Source: Aldersonia sp. NBC_00410
GTDB lineage: Bacteria > Actinomycetota > Actinomycetes > Mycobacteriales > Mycobacteriaceae
Length of the DNA: 64,000 nucleotides
Reading direction: 5' to 3'
Assembly (NCBI RefSeq): GCF_026342035.1
Contig: NZ_JAPENM010000008.1
Location: 307,806-371,805 of the forward strand
Shown: one piece after another, positions 9,199-16,117 of the stretch
Position numbering within the stretch: position 1 is the stretch's first letter
How the letters are laid out: every line of letters begins with the position of its first letter
Position numbers and translations under genes: made by a program
The notes under the pieces: generated by a model
Databases searched by the model: none
Told to the model about the DNA's origin: nothing
The model's input: the letters and a program-made list of their open reading frames with translations, nothing else

Positions 9199-9938
9199 CC
9201 GGTCGCACAGCGATTGTCACCGGCGGGGCGTCCGGAATCGGTGCCGCCATCGCGCGTCGCCTGGCCGCTGATAGTGCGCTTGTCGCGATCTTCGATGTCA
9301 ACGCCGACGCGGCCGTGGCGGCCGCGTCGGCCATCGAGAGCAATGGCGGCAAGGCCGTTGGGATCGGCGTGGACGTCACAGACCGGGCGAGCATCGACGC
9401 GGGTGTGGCCGAGGTACGGGCCCGGCTCGGCCGTCCCGCGATCCTGGTAAACAACGCCGGCCTAAGCTCCGACCAGCCGTTTCTCGAGACCACCGCCGAG
9501 ACATGGAACCGAATTCTCGCGGTCAATCTAACCGGATCCTTCGACTGCTGTCAGGCTGTACTGCCGGACATGATCGACGAGGGCTGGGGACGTATCGTCA
9601 ACATCTCATCCTCCAGCGTGCACAGCGGCGCACCACGCATGGCTGCCTACGTTTCGGCGAAGTCGGCCGTCGTGGGCCTGACGAAGGTACTGGCGCTGGA
9701 ATTCTCACCTCACGGGATCACCGTCAATACGATCCCGCCCGGGTTCATCGACACCCCGATGTTGCGGGCATCGGTAGCGCGCGGGGAGGTCCACGTCTCG
9801 TCACAGGAGAAGCGCACGCCCGTTCGCCGCATCGGTCAACCAGAGGACGTCGCCGCCACGTGCGCATTCCTGGTGAGTGAGGAAGCGGGCTACATCACCG
9901 GTCAGGTTATCGGCGTCAATGGTGGCCGAAACATGTAG
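9195..9938 (+). CDS. SDR family oxidoreductase (FabG-like)
   Basis: 247 residues. The ATG at 9195 overlaps the upstream TGA by four bases; the same frame is open far upstream, but only as a shadow of the dioxygenase gene. Motifs are TGGASGIGAAIA, NNAGLS, the serine region NISSSSVHSG and YVSAKSA for YxxxK. The C-terminal region reads GFIDTPM and ITGQVIGVNGG. This is a compact FabG-type reductase and the last gene of the catabolic operon, followed by a strong hairpin. It is one of three SDRs in the run, which suggests several alcohol/ketone interconversions on the substrate. Confidence 0.93.
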   Translation: MTGRTAIVTGGASGIGAAIARRLAADSALVAIFDVNADAAVAAASAIESNGGKAVGIGVDVTDRASIDAGVAEVRARLGRPAILVNNAGLSSDQPFLETTAETWNRILAVNLTGSFDCCQAVLPDMIDEGWGRIVNISSSSVHSGAPRMAAYVSAKSAVVGLTKVLALEFSPHGITVNTIPPGFIDTPMLRASVARGEVHVSSQEKRTPVRRIGQPEDVAATCAFLVSEEAGYITGQVIGVNGGRNM

Positions 9939-9971
9939 CAGCCCCTGCGAGCCGATCGGTCGCACGAACGA

Positions 9972-10008
9972 CGAGCGCCTCCGCCCGAATCACGGGTGGA
10001 GGCGCTCG
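9972..10008. terminator. bidirectional hairpin terminator
   Basis: Arms 9972-9987 and 9993-10008 pair over 16 positions with one G/T mismatch around the 5-base loop AATCA. It lies between the stops of the convergent genes ending at 9938 (+) and 10028 (-), where a shared terminator is expected. No long T tract is present, as is usual in high-GC actinomycetes. Confidence 0.8.
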
Positions 10009-10027
10009 CGTCGGGTCGACCGCAGGG

Positions 10028-10609
10028 TCAGCCGCGAACCGGCAGGTATGGCACGAGATCCGGCTCGGGTTCGACCCCAAAGGTGCGCAGCGCCTTCGCG
10101 AGCAGTTCGTAGGCGCCGACGGTGAAGACGATGTCCATCAGCTGTCGATCGTCGTACTCGGCCGCCAGTTCCTGCCAGGTCGGTGCGCTCACAAACCCGT
10201 CGAAGACCATTTCGTCAGCGGCCCGCAACAGACTGCGGTCGCTGGGCGACCAACCTACGGCGTCCGGCCCGTCCGTGACACGGGCGATCTCCTCCGGTGT
10301 AAGGCCGGCGTCACCGGCCAGCAGCGTGTGCTGGGCCCACTCGTAGTCGGCTTGCCGAACACTGGCCACTCGGAGCACGAGCAGTTCGCGCACCCGCGCG
10401 GAAATCGTTGCTCCATAAAGGATGTGCCCGTTGAACTCGAGAAACGACCGCGCGAGATCCGGATGAACCGCGAGGGTGCCGAGGAGGTTCGCACCACCGG
10501 GACGTCCCTCATTGTTACGGTCCCCCTTGACTTTTGCGCGATACTCCGACATGTACGTCACCAGCTTCGGCGCCCATTCTCGCCTGCTGATCGGTGCGAT
10601 TCGAGCCAT
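10028..10609 (-). CDS. carboxymuconolactone decarboxylase / AhpD-like family protein
   Basis: 193 residues. The start at 10609 is chosen for the GAAGGAAG site about ten bases upstream; the frame continues upstream without such support. The core, with ARVRELLVLRVASVRQADYEWAQH, matches the CMD/AhpD fold helix. The position where redox-active members carry a cysteine pair is ADYEWAQH, so no CxxC is present. It is therefore a non-redox CMD-like protein, a family common next to catabolic operons but mostly of unknown reaction. It converges on the operon ending at 9938 and is not part of it. Confidence 0.88.
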   Translation of the reverse strand: MARIAPISRREWAPKLVTYMSEYRAKVKGDRNNEGRPGGANLLGTLAVHPDLARSFLEFNGHILYGATISARVRELLVLRVASVRQADYEWAQHTLLAGDAGLTPEEIARVTDGPDAVGWSPSDRSLLRAADEMVFDGFVSAPTWQELAAEYDDRQLMDIVFTVGAYELLAKALRTFGVEPEPDLVPYLPVRG

Positions 10610-10871
10610 GCGCACAACACTTCCTTCGACGAATCGATCGTCGTAATCCATTGTTACGAACGAAGATTTGAAAACGGTGCTACCGCTTCGAATGCTATCA
10701 GCGTCTCGTCCGAGCGCGGAGGTCTGTGGCCGCCCGATTCGATGACCGCGATCCCATCCCACGACGTGGCCGTCGTCGCCGACACCCAGATGGCAACAAG
10801 AGCGGTCGCACTCTGGTTCAATTGGCTGGCCACCACTACGGCATGCACTTGCCCGACCGGAGAGGGACCCG

Positions 10872-11411
10872 ATGCCGCGCGCCCATTTTCGAAGCCCGTT
10901 GCACGGGCGGTTGTTCAGTCGCCGGAGCGATCTCGAGCCCGGTCCCGCGGCGAGTCGAATCAGCGCCTACATCTACGGAAACATCCTCATGCTCACGGCA
11001 TTGGTGCCGTTGCCGGTTGATCGGACCGAACTCGGTATCGCAGTGCTGATGGGTACCGCGCTCTCCACGTTCATTGCGCACGCCTTCGCGGAGACAGTGG
11101 GCGACAGCGTGCGCGAGGGAACCGACATCACCCGCCAGATGCGAGTGTCGGAGCTGCGAAATTCCGTTCCGATTCTCACCTCGGCGGTCCTGCCATCTGC
11201 CGTCCTGGTTTTCGGCGCCTTCGAGGTGGTTGACGACGAGACGGCACAGCTCATTGCCGAGATTTTGGTGTTGCTCCGGATCGGCGGAATCGCGTTTGTC
11301 ATCAACCGGCTGCGCGACCGGCCCGTCGGTTTCGAGACCGTCGTCGCGTCCATCGTGATCGGCACGGTGGCGTTGGCAGTCGTCGCGGTCAAAATTGCGC
11401 TCGCGTACTGA
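10872..11411 (+). CDS. small integral membrane protein of unknown function
   Basis: 179 residues. After a basic N-terminus (about 1-28, rich in Arg) there are roughly four hydrophobic segments near 32-47, 52-67, 100-118 and 155-177. Arg/Asp-rich loops lie between them, including DSVREGTDITRQMRVSELR. No enzymatic motif is recognised. Similar short four-helix proteins are common in Nocardia and mycobacteria without known role. The 262 bases between it and the divergent gene at 10609 hold no gene and no convincing operator. Confidence 0.7.
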   Translation: MPRAHFRSPLHGRLFSRRSDLEPGPAASRISAYIYGNILMLTALVPLPVDRTELGIAVLMGTALSTFIAHAFAETVGDSVREGTDITRQMRVSELRNSVPILTSAVLPSAVLVFGAFEVVDDETAQLIAEILVLLRIGGIAFVINRLRDRPVGFETVVASIVIGTVALAVVAVKIALAY

Positions 11412-11485
11412 TTGCGATCAGCACGATTCCAATGCTCCCCAGCGATGACCGCGACGCCTAACGTCGGCCGCTGGGAGGTGCCGAC

Positions 11486-11629
11486 ATGGCCGAGCCGCGC
11501 GAACGAACGAGTCTGTTGTCGTCACCGATCCAGGTCATTCGCAACCTGTTCCGCGGACTGCTGCGCAGTTCCTGGTCCTTCGCCTCGTCCGAGACGGGGC
11601 TGCGCACGGTGATCGCTCAACTGCGCTGA
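11486..11629 (+). CDS. possible 47-residue small protein
   Basis: A short frame starting ATG at 11486 with GGGAGGT seven bases upstream and a TGA at 11627. The product begins MAEPRERTSLLSS and has an amphipathic stretch IQVIRNLFRGLLRSSW followed by a basic tail ending IAQLR. It lies 75 bases after the membrane protein gene and could be co-transcribed with it. No family is recognised. The good ribosome site is the main evidence; it may be spurious. Confidence 0.4.
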   Translation: MAEPRERTSLLSSPIQVIRNLFRGLLRSSWSFASSETGLRTVIAQLR

Positions 11630-11643
11630 TCGCCGACAACGGC

Positions 11644-12270
11644 TCAGCCGAGCAACCCGTCCACATTGGCAACGGAGCGAGCCGGGCCCTTCACGAAAAC
11701 GTCGATATCGAGGTCCTCGTCCCGATAGGCGGCAAGCAGGTTCAGGTCCCGAGTGGCGTGCACGATCCGGTGCACCGCACCCCCGGACAGCGGATAGTCC
11801 GGTGCGAAGTGTTGCCAGTGCACGCAGACCAGCGTTCCCCCAGGATCTAGGTGATCGACGGCGTCACCGAGGGCATCACGCAGCGCGTCGCCATCGAGGT
11901 AGTAGCCGACCTCACTCAACACGATGAGATCGAACTCGCCGAGGTCCCGCCACGGCGACCCCAGCGCCCATTGCCGGCACCGAACGGTCCCGATGTTCGG
12001 TGTCGCGGCGACCCGTTCTCGCGCGGCGATCACAGCGGAATCGACGACGTCGGTGGCGATCACCTCGTCACAACGGGCGGCCAATCGTGCGGTGAGCACA
12101 CCGATCGAACAACCCGGCTCGAGGCATCGACGATACCGAGGCTGCGGGAGCGCCGCGAGCGTGAGCGCGTACTTGCGCTCCTCGTACCAATGGCGTTCGA
12201 ATCCCCACGGGTCACGGTCATCGTCGTACAACTTCCGGAAATAGTCGGCGGGCAGGCTGGAACCGGTCAT
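11644..12270 (-). CDS. class I SAM-dependent methyltransferase (NodS-like)
   Basis: 208 residues. The ATG at 12270 overlaps the stop of the PIG-L gene by four bases (ATGA); the longer upstream frame is a shadow. The N-terminal YFRKLYDDDRDPWGFERHWYE is the usual opening of NodS-type methyltransferases. SAM motif I is CLEPGCSIGVLTARLA, with ATDVVD as the acidic second motif and LIVLSEVGYYLD as motif IV. NodS methylates the free amine of a deacetylated chitooligosaccharide. Pairing with a PIG-L deacetylase therefore suggests N-methylation after deacetylation of an amino sugar. This is the last gene of a four-gene overlapping operon. Confidence 0.88.
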   Translation of the reverse strand: MTGSSLPADYFRKLYDDDRDPWGFERHWYEERKYALTLAALPQPRYRRCLEPGCSIGVLTARLAARCDEVIATDVVDSAVIAARERVAATPNIGTVRCRQWALGSPWRDLGEFDLIVLSEVGYYLDGDALRDALGDAVDHLDPGGTLVCVHWQHFAPDYPLSGGAVHRIVHATRDLNLLAAYRDEDLDIDVFVKGPARSVANVDGLLG

Positions 12271-13016
12271 GGAAACACCGTCTCGGTGGTGCGGGTCCAG
12301 TGCTCGAGGACGTGAGCTCCCAGCACCGGCGGTCGCTCCGGGTCCGGCGAGTCGATTTGGCTTCGAAAGTGTTCGATGGCAGCGAGTTTGGCCGAGTGCT
12401 CGGCATCGGTCAGGTTGATCGACCGCGCCCGCACCCACGGGACGATGGGTTCCTCCGGACGGGCCCAATGCCACATCCAGATCGGGTACCACACGAGCCG
12501 CGCTCCGGTCGCGTTGCATGCCTTGGCGCACGCTCGCCCAGTGGCGTCGTGGTCCGGGTGGCCGTCGCGCCGGAAAGGTGCTAAGCACCAGGTGCTTTCG
12601 GACCCCGCACGCAGGACCGATTCGACCGCCGACATGAGCATCGGTTCGTGCGCGGCAACGTCTCCGTCGGGTAGTCCGAGGCGGACTGGAACCGCCGCGA
12701 CACCGAGTTCGGCGAGCGCGCGCTCCCGCTCCACCGCGCGAGTGTCGACGAGATCGGACCGCGCCGTACCGGACTCAGTGGGGTGGGACCCTTCGCCCTC
12801 GGTCACCGCAACGACTTCGACCGAAATGCCGAGTCCGGCACAGCGTGCCATCAGGCCGCCGACCCCTAGCGTTTCGTCGTCGGGGTGTGGCGCGACCACG
12901 ACGAGGCGCTCACACCCGCTGATGTTCAGCTCCGGAAAGTCGATACCCGCACTCTGCCAATCGGACTCACGTGTCCCGGGCAACTGTGGCGGCGTGTCGG
13001 CCAGTGAGCTCACCAT
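12267..13016 (-). CDS. PIG-L/LmbE family deacetylase
   Basis: 249 residues. The zinc-site signature HPDDE occurs in VVAPHPDDETLGVGG near residues 39-53, and the downstream HPDHDATG provides the third histidine. The family hydrolyses N-acetyl groups of GlcNAc-containing conjugates (GlcNAc-PI, GlcNAc-inositol in mycothiol synthesis, antibiotic intermediates). It differs from MshB in its neighbours: GT2, acyl-CoA-dehydrogenase-like and methyltransferase genes, all overlapping. Its stop overlaps the methyltransferase start and its start overlaps the upstream stop by 7 bases. The likely role is N-deacetylation of a sugar made or transferred by the GT2 enzyme. Confidence 0.9.
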   Translation of the reverse strand: MVSSLADTPPQLPGTRESDWQSAGIDFPELNISGCERLVVVAPHPDDETLGVGGLMARCAGLGISVEVVAVTEGEGSHPTESGTARSDLVDTRAVERERALAELGVAAVPVRLGLPDGDVAAHEPMLMSAVESVLRAGSESTWCLAPFRRDGHPDHDATGRACAKACNATGARLVWYPIWMWHWARPEEPIVPWVRARSINLTDAEHSAKLAAIEHFRSQIDSPDPERPPVLGAHVLEHWTRTTETVFP

Positions 13017-13966
13017 GGTTCCTCCTGATCGGCGACGTCGTGCCCCAGCATGGCAAGGTCGCGTTCGGCATGGCTCTGACGTAGGTACACGGTGAGATCG
13101 GCGACCCGCCGGGCATGCTCGGGGTCAGCGCACAACGGTCCGGCACCGAGCGCGCGTCCGACCCGGTCGATCACCTCGGTGGCGGTCTGCTCGACGACCG
13201 CTCGGACGCGCAGTGCACGCAATCTTGCGGTGTGCCGGTGGTCGAAGGGGTCGGCATCGACTTCGGCTGCCGCACCACGCAACACTGCTCCGGCAGCGTG
13301 CAACACCGCGGCAACGGCACCGAGGTGCGCTGCGCCGTGTTCGTCCGAACGCCCCTCGGCGATCTTGCGATGCAACGGATCCGCGACTGCGCACGCGGCA
13401 CCGTACCAACATGCGGCGACACCGATCGCGCCATGCCAGAATCCCGCCCGGCGCAGGTACTCCCCCGGCTTACCCACCACTACCGCCGGTGTGTGATCGA
13501 ATTCGACTGCGCCCGAATCACTGTCGGCCATCCCCACCGCGTGCCAGGTATCGGGAACGACGCGCACGGACGGTTCGCGGAGATCGACGGCATAGAGCGC
13601 TCGTTCGTCGCCCGCTCGTGCGGTGATCAGTGCGTGGTCGCAGATTGATGCACCGGAGCACCAGAGCTTTCGGCCGTTCAGCAGCACCCGGTCACCGTCG
13701 GGAATTGCGTCGAGCACCGGCGACGGCGGCTCAGCTGCCCATACGCCCCACAGCTGCGCGCGCTCCGGGGGCGGGCCGTCGAGTTCATGCAGGATGGCCA
13801 CCGCGTCCGCGTGTGCTTCCGCGAGTCGACCGAGGACGGTGTCACGCCGGGCGAGTCCGGCGAGTCGTTCCCAGCGCTCCCAGGTTCGTCCCGCGCCCGG
13901 GTCGGGGAGCTCGAGTTCCCCGGCATGCTCCAGGTCGCGCAACTGCCGCGCGACCGGACTCAGCAC
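13010..13966 (-). CDS. acyl-CoA dehydrogenase-like flavoprotein
   Basis: 318 residues, shorter than typical acyl-CoA dehydrogenases (about 380). Recognisable pieces are the flavin/substrate-contact region LLNGRKLWCSGASICDHALI, then VRVVPDTWHAVGMADSDSGAVEF from the beta domain. A C-terminal helical part ends YLRQSHAERDLAMLGHDV. The usual C-terminal catalytic glutamate motif (EGTxxIQ) is not seen, so it may act on a non-CoA substrate or be a diverged member. It overlaps both neighbours in the operon, so its chemistry should concern the same glycoconjugate. Confidence 0.8.
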   Translation of the reverse strand: MLSPVARQLRDLEHAGELELPDPGAGRTWERWERLAGLARRDTVLGRLAEAHADAVAILHELDGPPPERAQLWGVWAAEPPSPVLDAIPDGDRVLLNGRKLWCSGASICDHALITARAGDERALYAVDLREPSVRVVPDTWHAVGMADSDSGAVEFDHTPAVVVGKPGEYLRRAGFWHGAIGVAACWYGAACAVADPLHRKIAEGRSDEHGAAHLGAVAAVLHAAGAVLRGAAAEVDADPFDHRHTARLRALRVRAVVEQTATEVIDRVGRALGAGPLCADPEHARRVADLTVYLRQSHAERDLAMLGHDVADQEEPW

Positions 13967-14667
13967 GCCCCCACCCCGCGGGCGTCGGGGTCCGGACTCC
14001 CATGCAGAGTTCGCAAGTGAGCGGCGAAGCCGCTCGGCGCACGCCCGTGCAGTCGAGCCGAGGTGCGGACGGCGAGGTCACCCGCCCACGTGATCGGAAC
14101 ACCGTGCTGTTGCAGGCGGTGCACCAGATCGACGTCTTCCCCGGTGGCCAGCGGGGCAAAGCCGGCGACGGCCCAATAGTCATCCGACGCGACCCCGAGG
14201 TTGGCGCCGTGGATGTGGCGATGTCCGCGCTGCCCGCGGTAGGTGGCCTCGTAGTTGCGGCGTGTCCGCGCGTCCAGCGCCGACCAATCGTGCACTGCGA
14301 CGGTGCCGCACACGGCCCGCGCACCACCTGCGGCGTGCGCGAGATGCCTTTGCAGCCACCATGGTTCGACGTGGCAGTCGGCATCGGTACTCACCAGCCA
14401 CGCACCCGGCGTGCCGTCGCGAACGTGCTCGAATCCCGCCGCACGCGCCGCGCCCACGTTGCGGTGACGCACGAGCACAACCTCGTCGACGCCCTCGGCC
14501 GCCACCGCCGACGCATCCGTCGAGTCGTCGAGTACGACCACCAGTCGCACCGGCACGCTGACCTCGGCGCGGGCGCGCTGCAACGACTCGACGCAGCCGG
14601 GCAACCTAGCTGCTTCGTTACGCGCCGGGACGACCACAACGATGCTCGGCGGGGTGGCATCGGTCAT
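13960..14667 (-). CDS. family 2 glycosyltransferase
   Basis: 235 residues with a GT-A fold. The N-terminal VVVVPARNEAARLPGCVESL binds the nucleotide sugar. LVSTDADCHVEPWWL contains the metal-binding DxD. GEDVDLVHRLQQHG is the conserved ED/QxxRW-like acceptor region. No membrane helix is present, so the enzyme is cytosolic. It opens the four-gene minus-strand operon in which every junction overlaps (GT2, acyl-CoA-dehydrogenase-like, PIG-L, methyltransferase). The same set of four families is, to my knowledge, found together in several bacteria without an assigned product. Confidence 0.9.
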   Translation of the reverse strand: MTDATPPSIVVVVPARNEAARLPGCVESLQRARAEVSVPVRLVVVLDDSTDASAVAAEGVDEVVLVRHRNVGAARAAGFEHVRDGTPGAWLVSTDADCHVEPWWLQRHLAHAAGGARAVCGTVAVHDWSALDARTRRNYEATYRGQRGHRHIHGANLGVASDDYWAVAGFAPLATGEDVDLVHRLQQHGVPITWAGDLAVRTSARLHGRAPSGFAAHLRTLHGSPDPDARGVGAC

Positions 14668-14713
14668 GTGCAGCGAGGTACCCGCTTTTCGCCGAGTTCA
14701 AGCCGAGTGCACA

Positions 14714-14751
14714 GTTCTTCCGGTTACCGAGGCATGCTCGGCCGGAACAAC
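14714..14751 (-). terminator. hairpin after the DsbA-like gene
   Basis: GTTCTTCCGG (14714-14723) pairs with CCGGAACAAC (14742-14751) with one mismatch. CCGAG (14727-14731) pairs with CTCGG (14737-14741) around GCATG; three bases TTA are bulged. It directly abuts the stop of the gene at 14751 and precedes the GT2 operon on the same strand, separating the two transcripts. Confidence 0.6.
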
Positions 14752-15464
14752 TATGCGGTGGGCGTGACCGCGCAGCCGTCCGGGCCGCAAGATTCGGCAT
14801 CCTCGACGCCGACCGGGACGAGCCGATCGCCCCAGGCGAGTTCGAGCGCCTGGGCGAAGACCTCGGGCGGCTGCGCACCGGAGACCGCGTACTTGCCGCC
14901 GAAAACGAAGAACGGCACGCCACTGACGCCGAGCGACGCCGCCTCTTGCTCGTCGCGCCGTACGGCGTCGGCATAGGCATCCGGATCCGCGAGCACCGCA
15001 CGCACCTTCGCCTCGTCGAATCCCGCCCGCACCGCGATGTCGACGAGACGCTCGTGGCTGCCGAAGGTCGGCTCGGGTTCGGCGAAGTTGCCGGCATACA
15101 GCGCGTCGAGCAACTCTTCCTGCCGGCCGAGTTCGTGGGCGAAATGCAGCAGTCGGTGCATGTCGAAGGAACTGCCGAAGTCGCGCCCGGTCAGATACGG
15201 CAGACCGAATTCGTCGAACTGCGCGGCCATCCCGCGCTCTTTCGCAGCGACCTGTTCGATCGAGAGGCCATACTTTCGCCCGATGTGCTCCTCGATCGGG
15301 CGGGAGGCGTCGGCGGGCAGCGTCGGATCCAGCTCGAACGACCGATGCACCACCTCGATGCCATCACGCTGGGGAAACTCCGCCAACGCCGCGTCGAACC
15401 GTGCCTTGCCCAGGTAGCAGAACGGACAATTGATATCGGTCCAGATATCGACCGTGACAGTCAT
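14751..15464 (-). CDS. DsbA family oxidoreductase (FrnE-like thioredoxin fold)
   Basis: 237 residues. The ATG at 15464 is supported by GGAGAGGACC just upstream. The active site is C-P-F-C in DINCPFCYLGKARFDAAL near residues 12-16, followed by the alpha-helical insertion typical of FrnE/2-hydroxychromene-2-carboxylate isomerase relatives. SGVPFFVFGGKYAVSGAQ supplies the cis-proline loop. A short C-terminal tail carries two more cysteines (ESCGPDGCAV). No signal peptide is present, so it works in the cytoplasm as a thiol-disulfide oxidoreductase. It is a single-gene unit. Confidence 0.9.
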   Translation of the reverse strand: MTVTVDIWTDINCPFCYLGKARFDAALAEFPQRDGIEVVHRSFELDPTLPADASRPIEEHIGRKYGLSIEQVAAKERGMAAQFDEFGLPYLTGRDFGSSFDMHRLLHFAHELGRQEELLDALYAGNFAEPEPTFGSHERLVDIAVRAGFDEAKVRAVLADPDAYADAVRRDEQEAASLGVSGVPFFVFGGKYAVSGAQPPEVFAQALELAWGDRLVPVGVEDAESCGPDGCAVTPTA

Positions 15465-15687
15465 TCGAAGGGTCCTCTCCACTGACCGACGACGCGCCGG
15501 ACTCCACCGGTACAACGACGGAACCCGCCATCCGCTTCCCGCCGCGCCGCGCGGTGACCGATGTCATGCGCGACCCGTGCGTAAATATTGTCCCGGATGC
15601 CGTGTCGATCCGAGGGGTGACCCGTTCGACCTTGGGATGAGAGGCTGGCGAGGGCGAGCCTGACAACCGTCACAGGAGGCGAGACCG

Positions 15688-16107
15688 ATGAAATACATGC
15701 TGGTGATGCGCGCGACCGACGAGGGCTTGGCCAAGATGGCGAACGTCGACTTCACCGAGATGCTCGAGACCGTGGGCAGATTCAACGAAGAGTTGATCCG
15801 CGCCGGCGTGCTCGTGGCGGCGGAAGGGCTCGACGACGCCGCCGAGGGTGTGGTCGTCGACTACTCCGCCGATCCGCCGATCGTGACCGACGGACCGTAC
15901 GGCGAGACCAAGGAGCTGTTCGGCGGGTTCTACCTCCTGGACGTGGCCTCGAAGGAGGAGGCCGTCGAGTGGGCGAAGCGGCTGCCGATGGCCGGCCCGG
16001 GCTTCAAGACCGAGATTCGGCGCGTGCCCTCGATCGATGAGTTCCCGCAGGACAACGAGTGGATAAAGATGGAACGGGCATGGCGCGAGGAAACCGGACA
16101 GCTCTGA
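15688..16107 (+). CDS. YCII-related DGPF-domain protein
   Basis: 139 residues beginning MKYMLVMRATDEG, with the family signature as TDGPYGETKELFGGFYLLD. A CAGGAGG ribosome site lies upstream. Dimeric alpha-beta barrel proteins of this type are regularly encoded next to ECF42-type sigma factors, as here with an 11-base gap. They have been proposed as effectors or outputs of that regulatory system, but no biochemical activity is settled. The pairing with the next gene is the strongest clue to its role. Confidence 0.9.
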   Translation: MKYMLVMRATDEGLAKMANVDFTEMLETVGRFNEELIRAGVLVAAEGLDDAAEGVVVDYSADPPIVTDGPYGETKELFGGFYLLDVASKEEAVEWAKRLPMAGPGFKTEIRRVPSIDEFPQDNEWIKMERAWREETGQL

Positions 16108-16117
16108 CCGACCACTG

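Noticed and set aside
11412..11612. 66-codon frame directly after the membrane protein gene
   Set aside because: Arg/Cys/Ser-rich with no ribosome site; the frame at 11486 with GGGAGGT is the better candidate.
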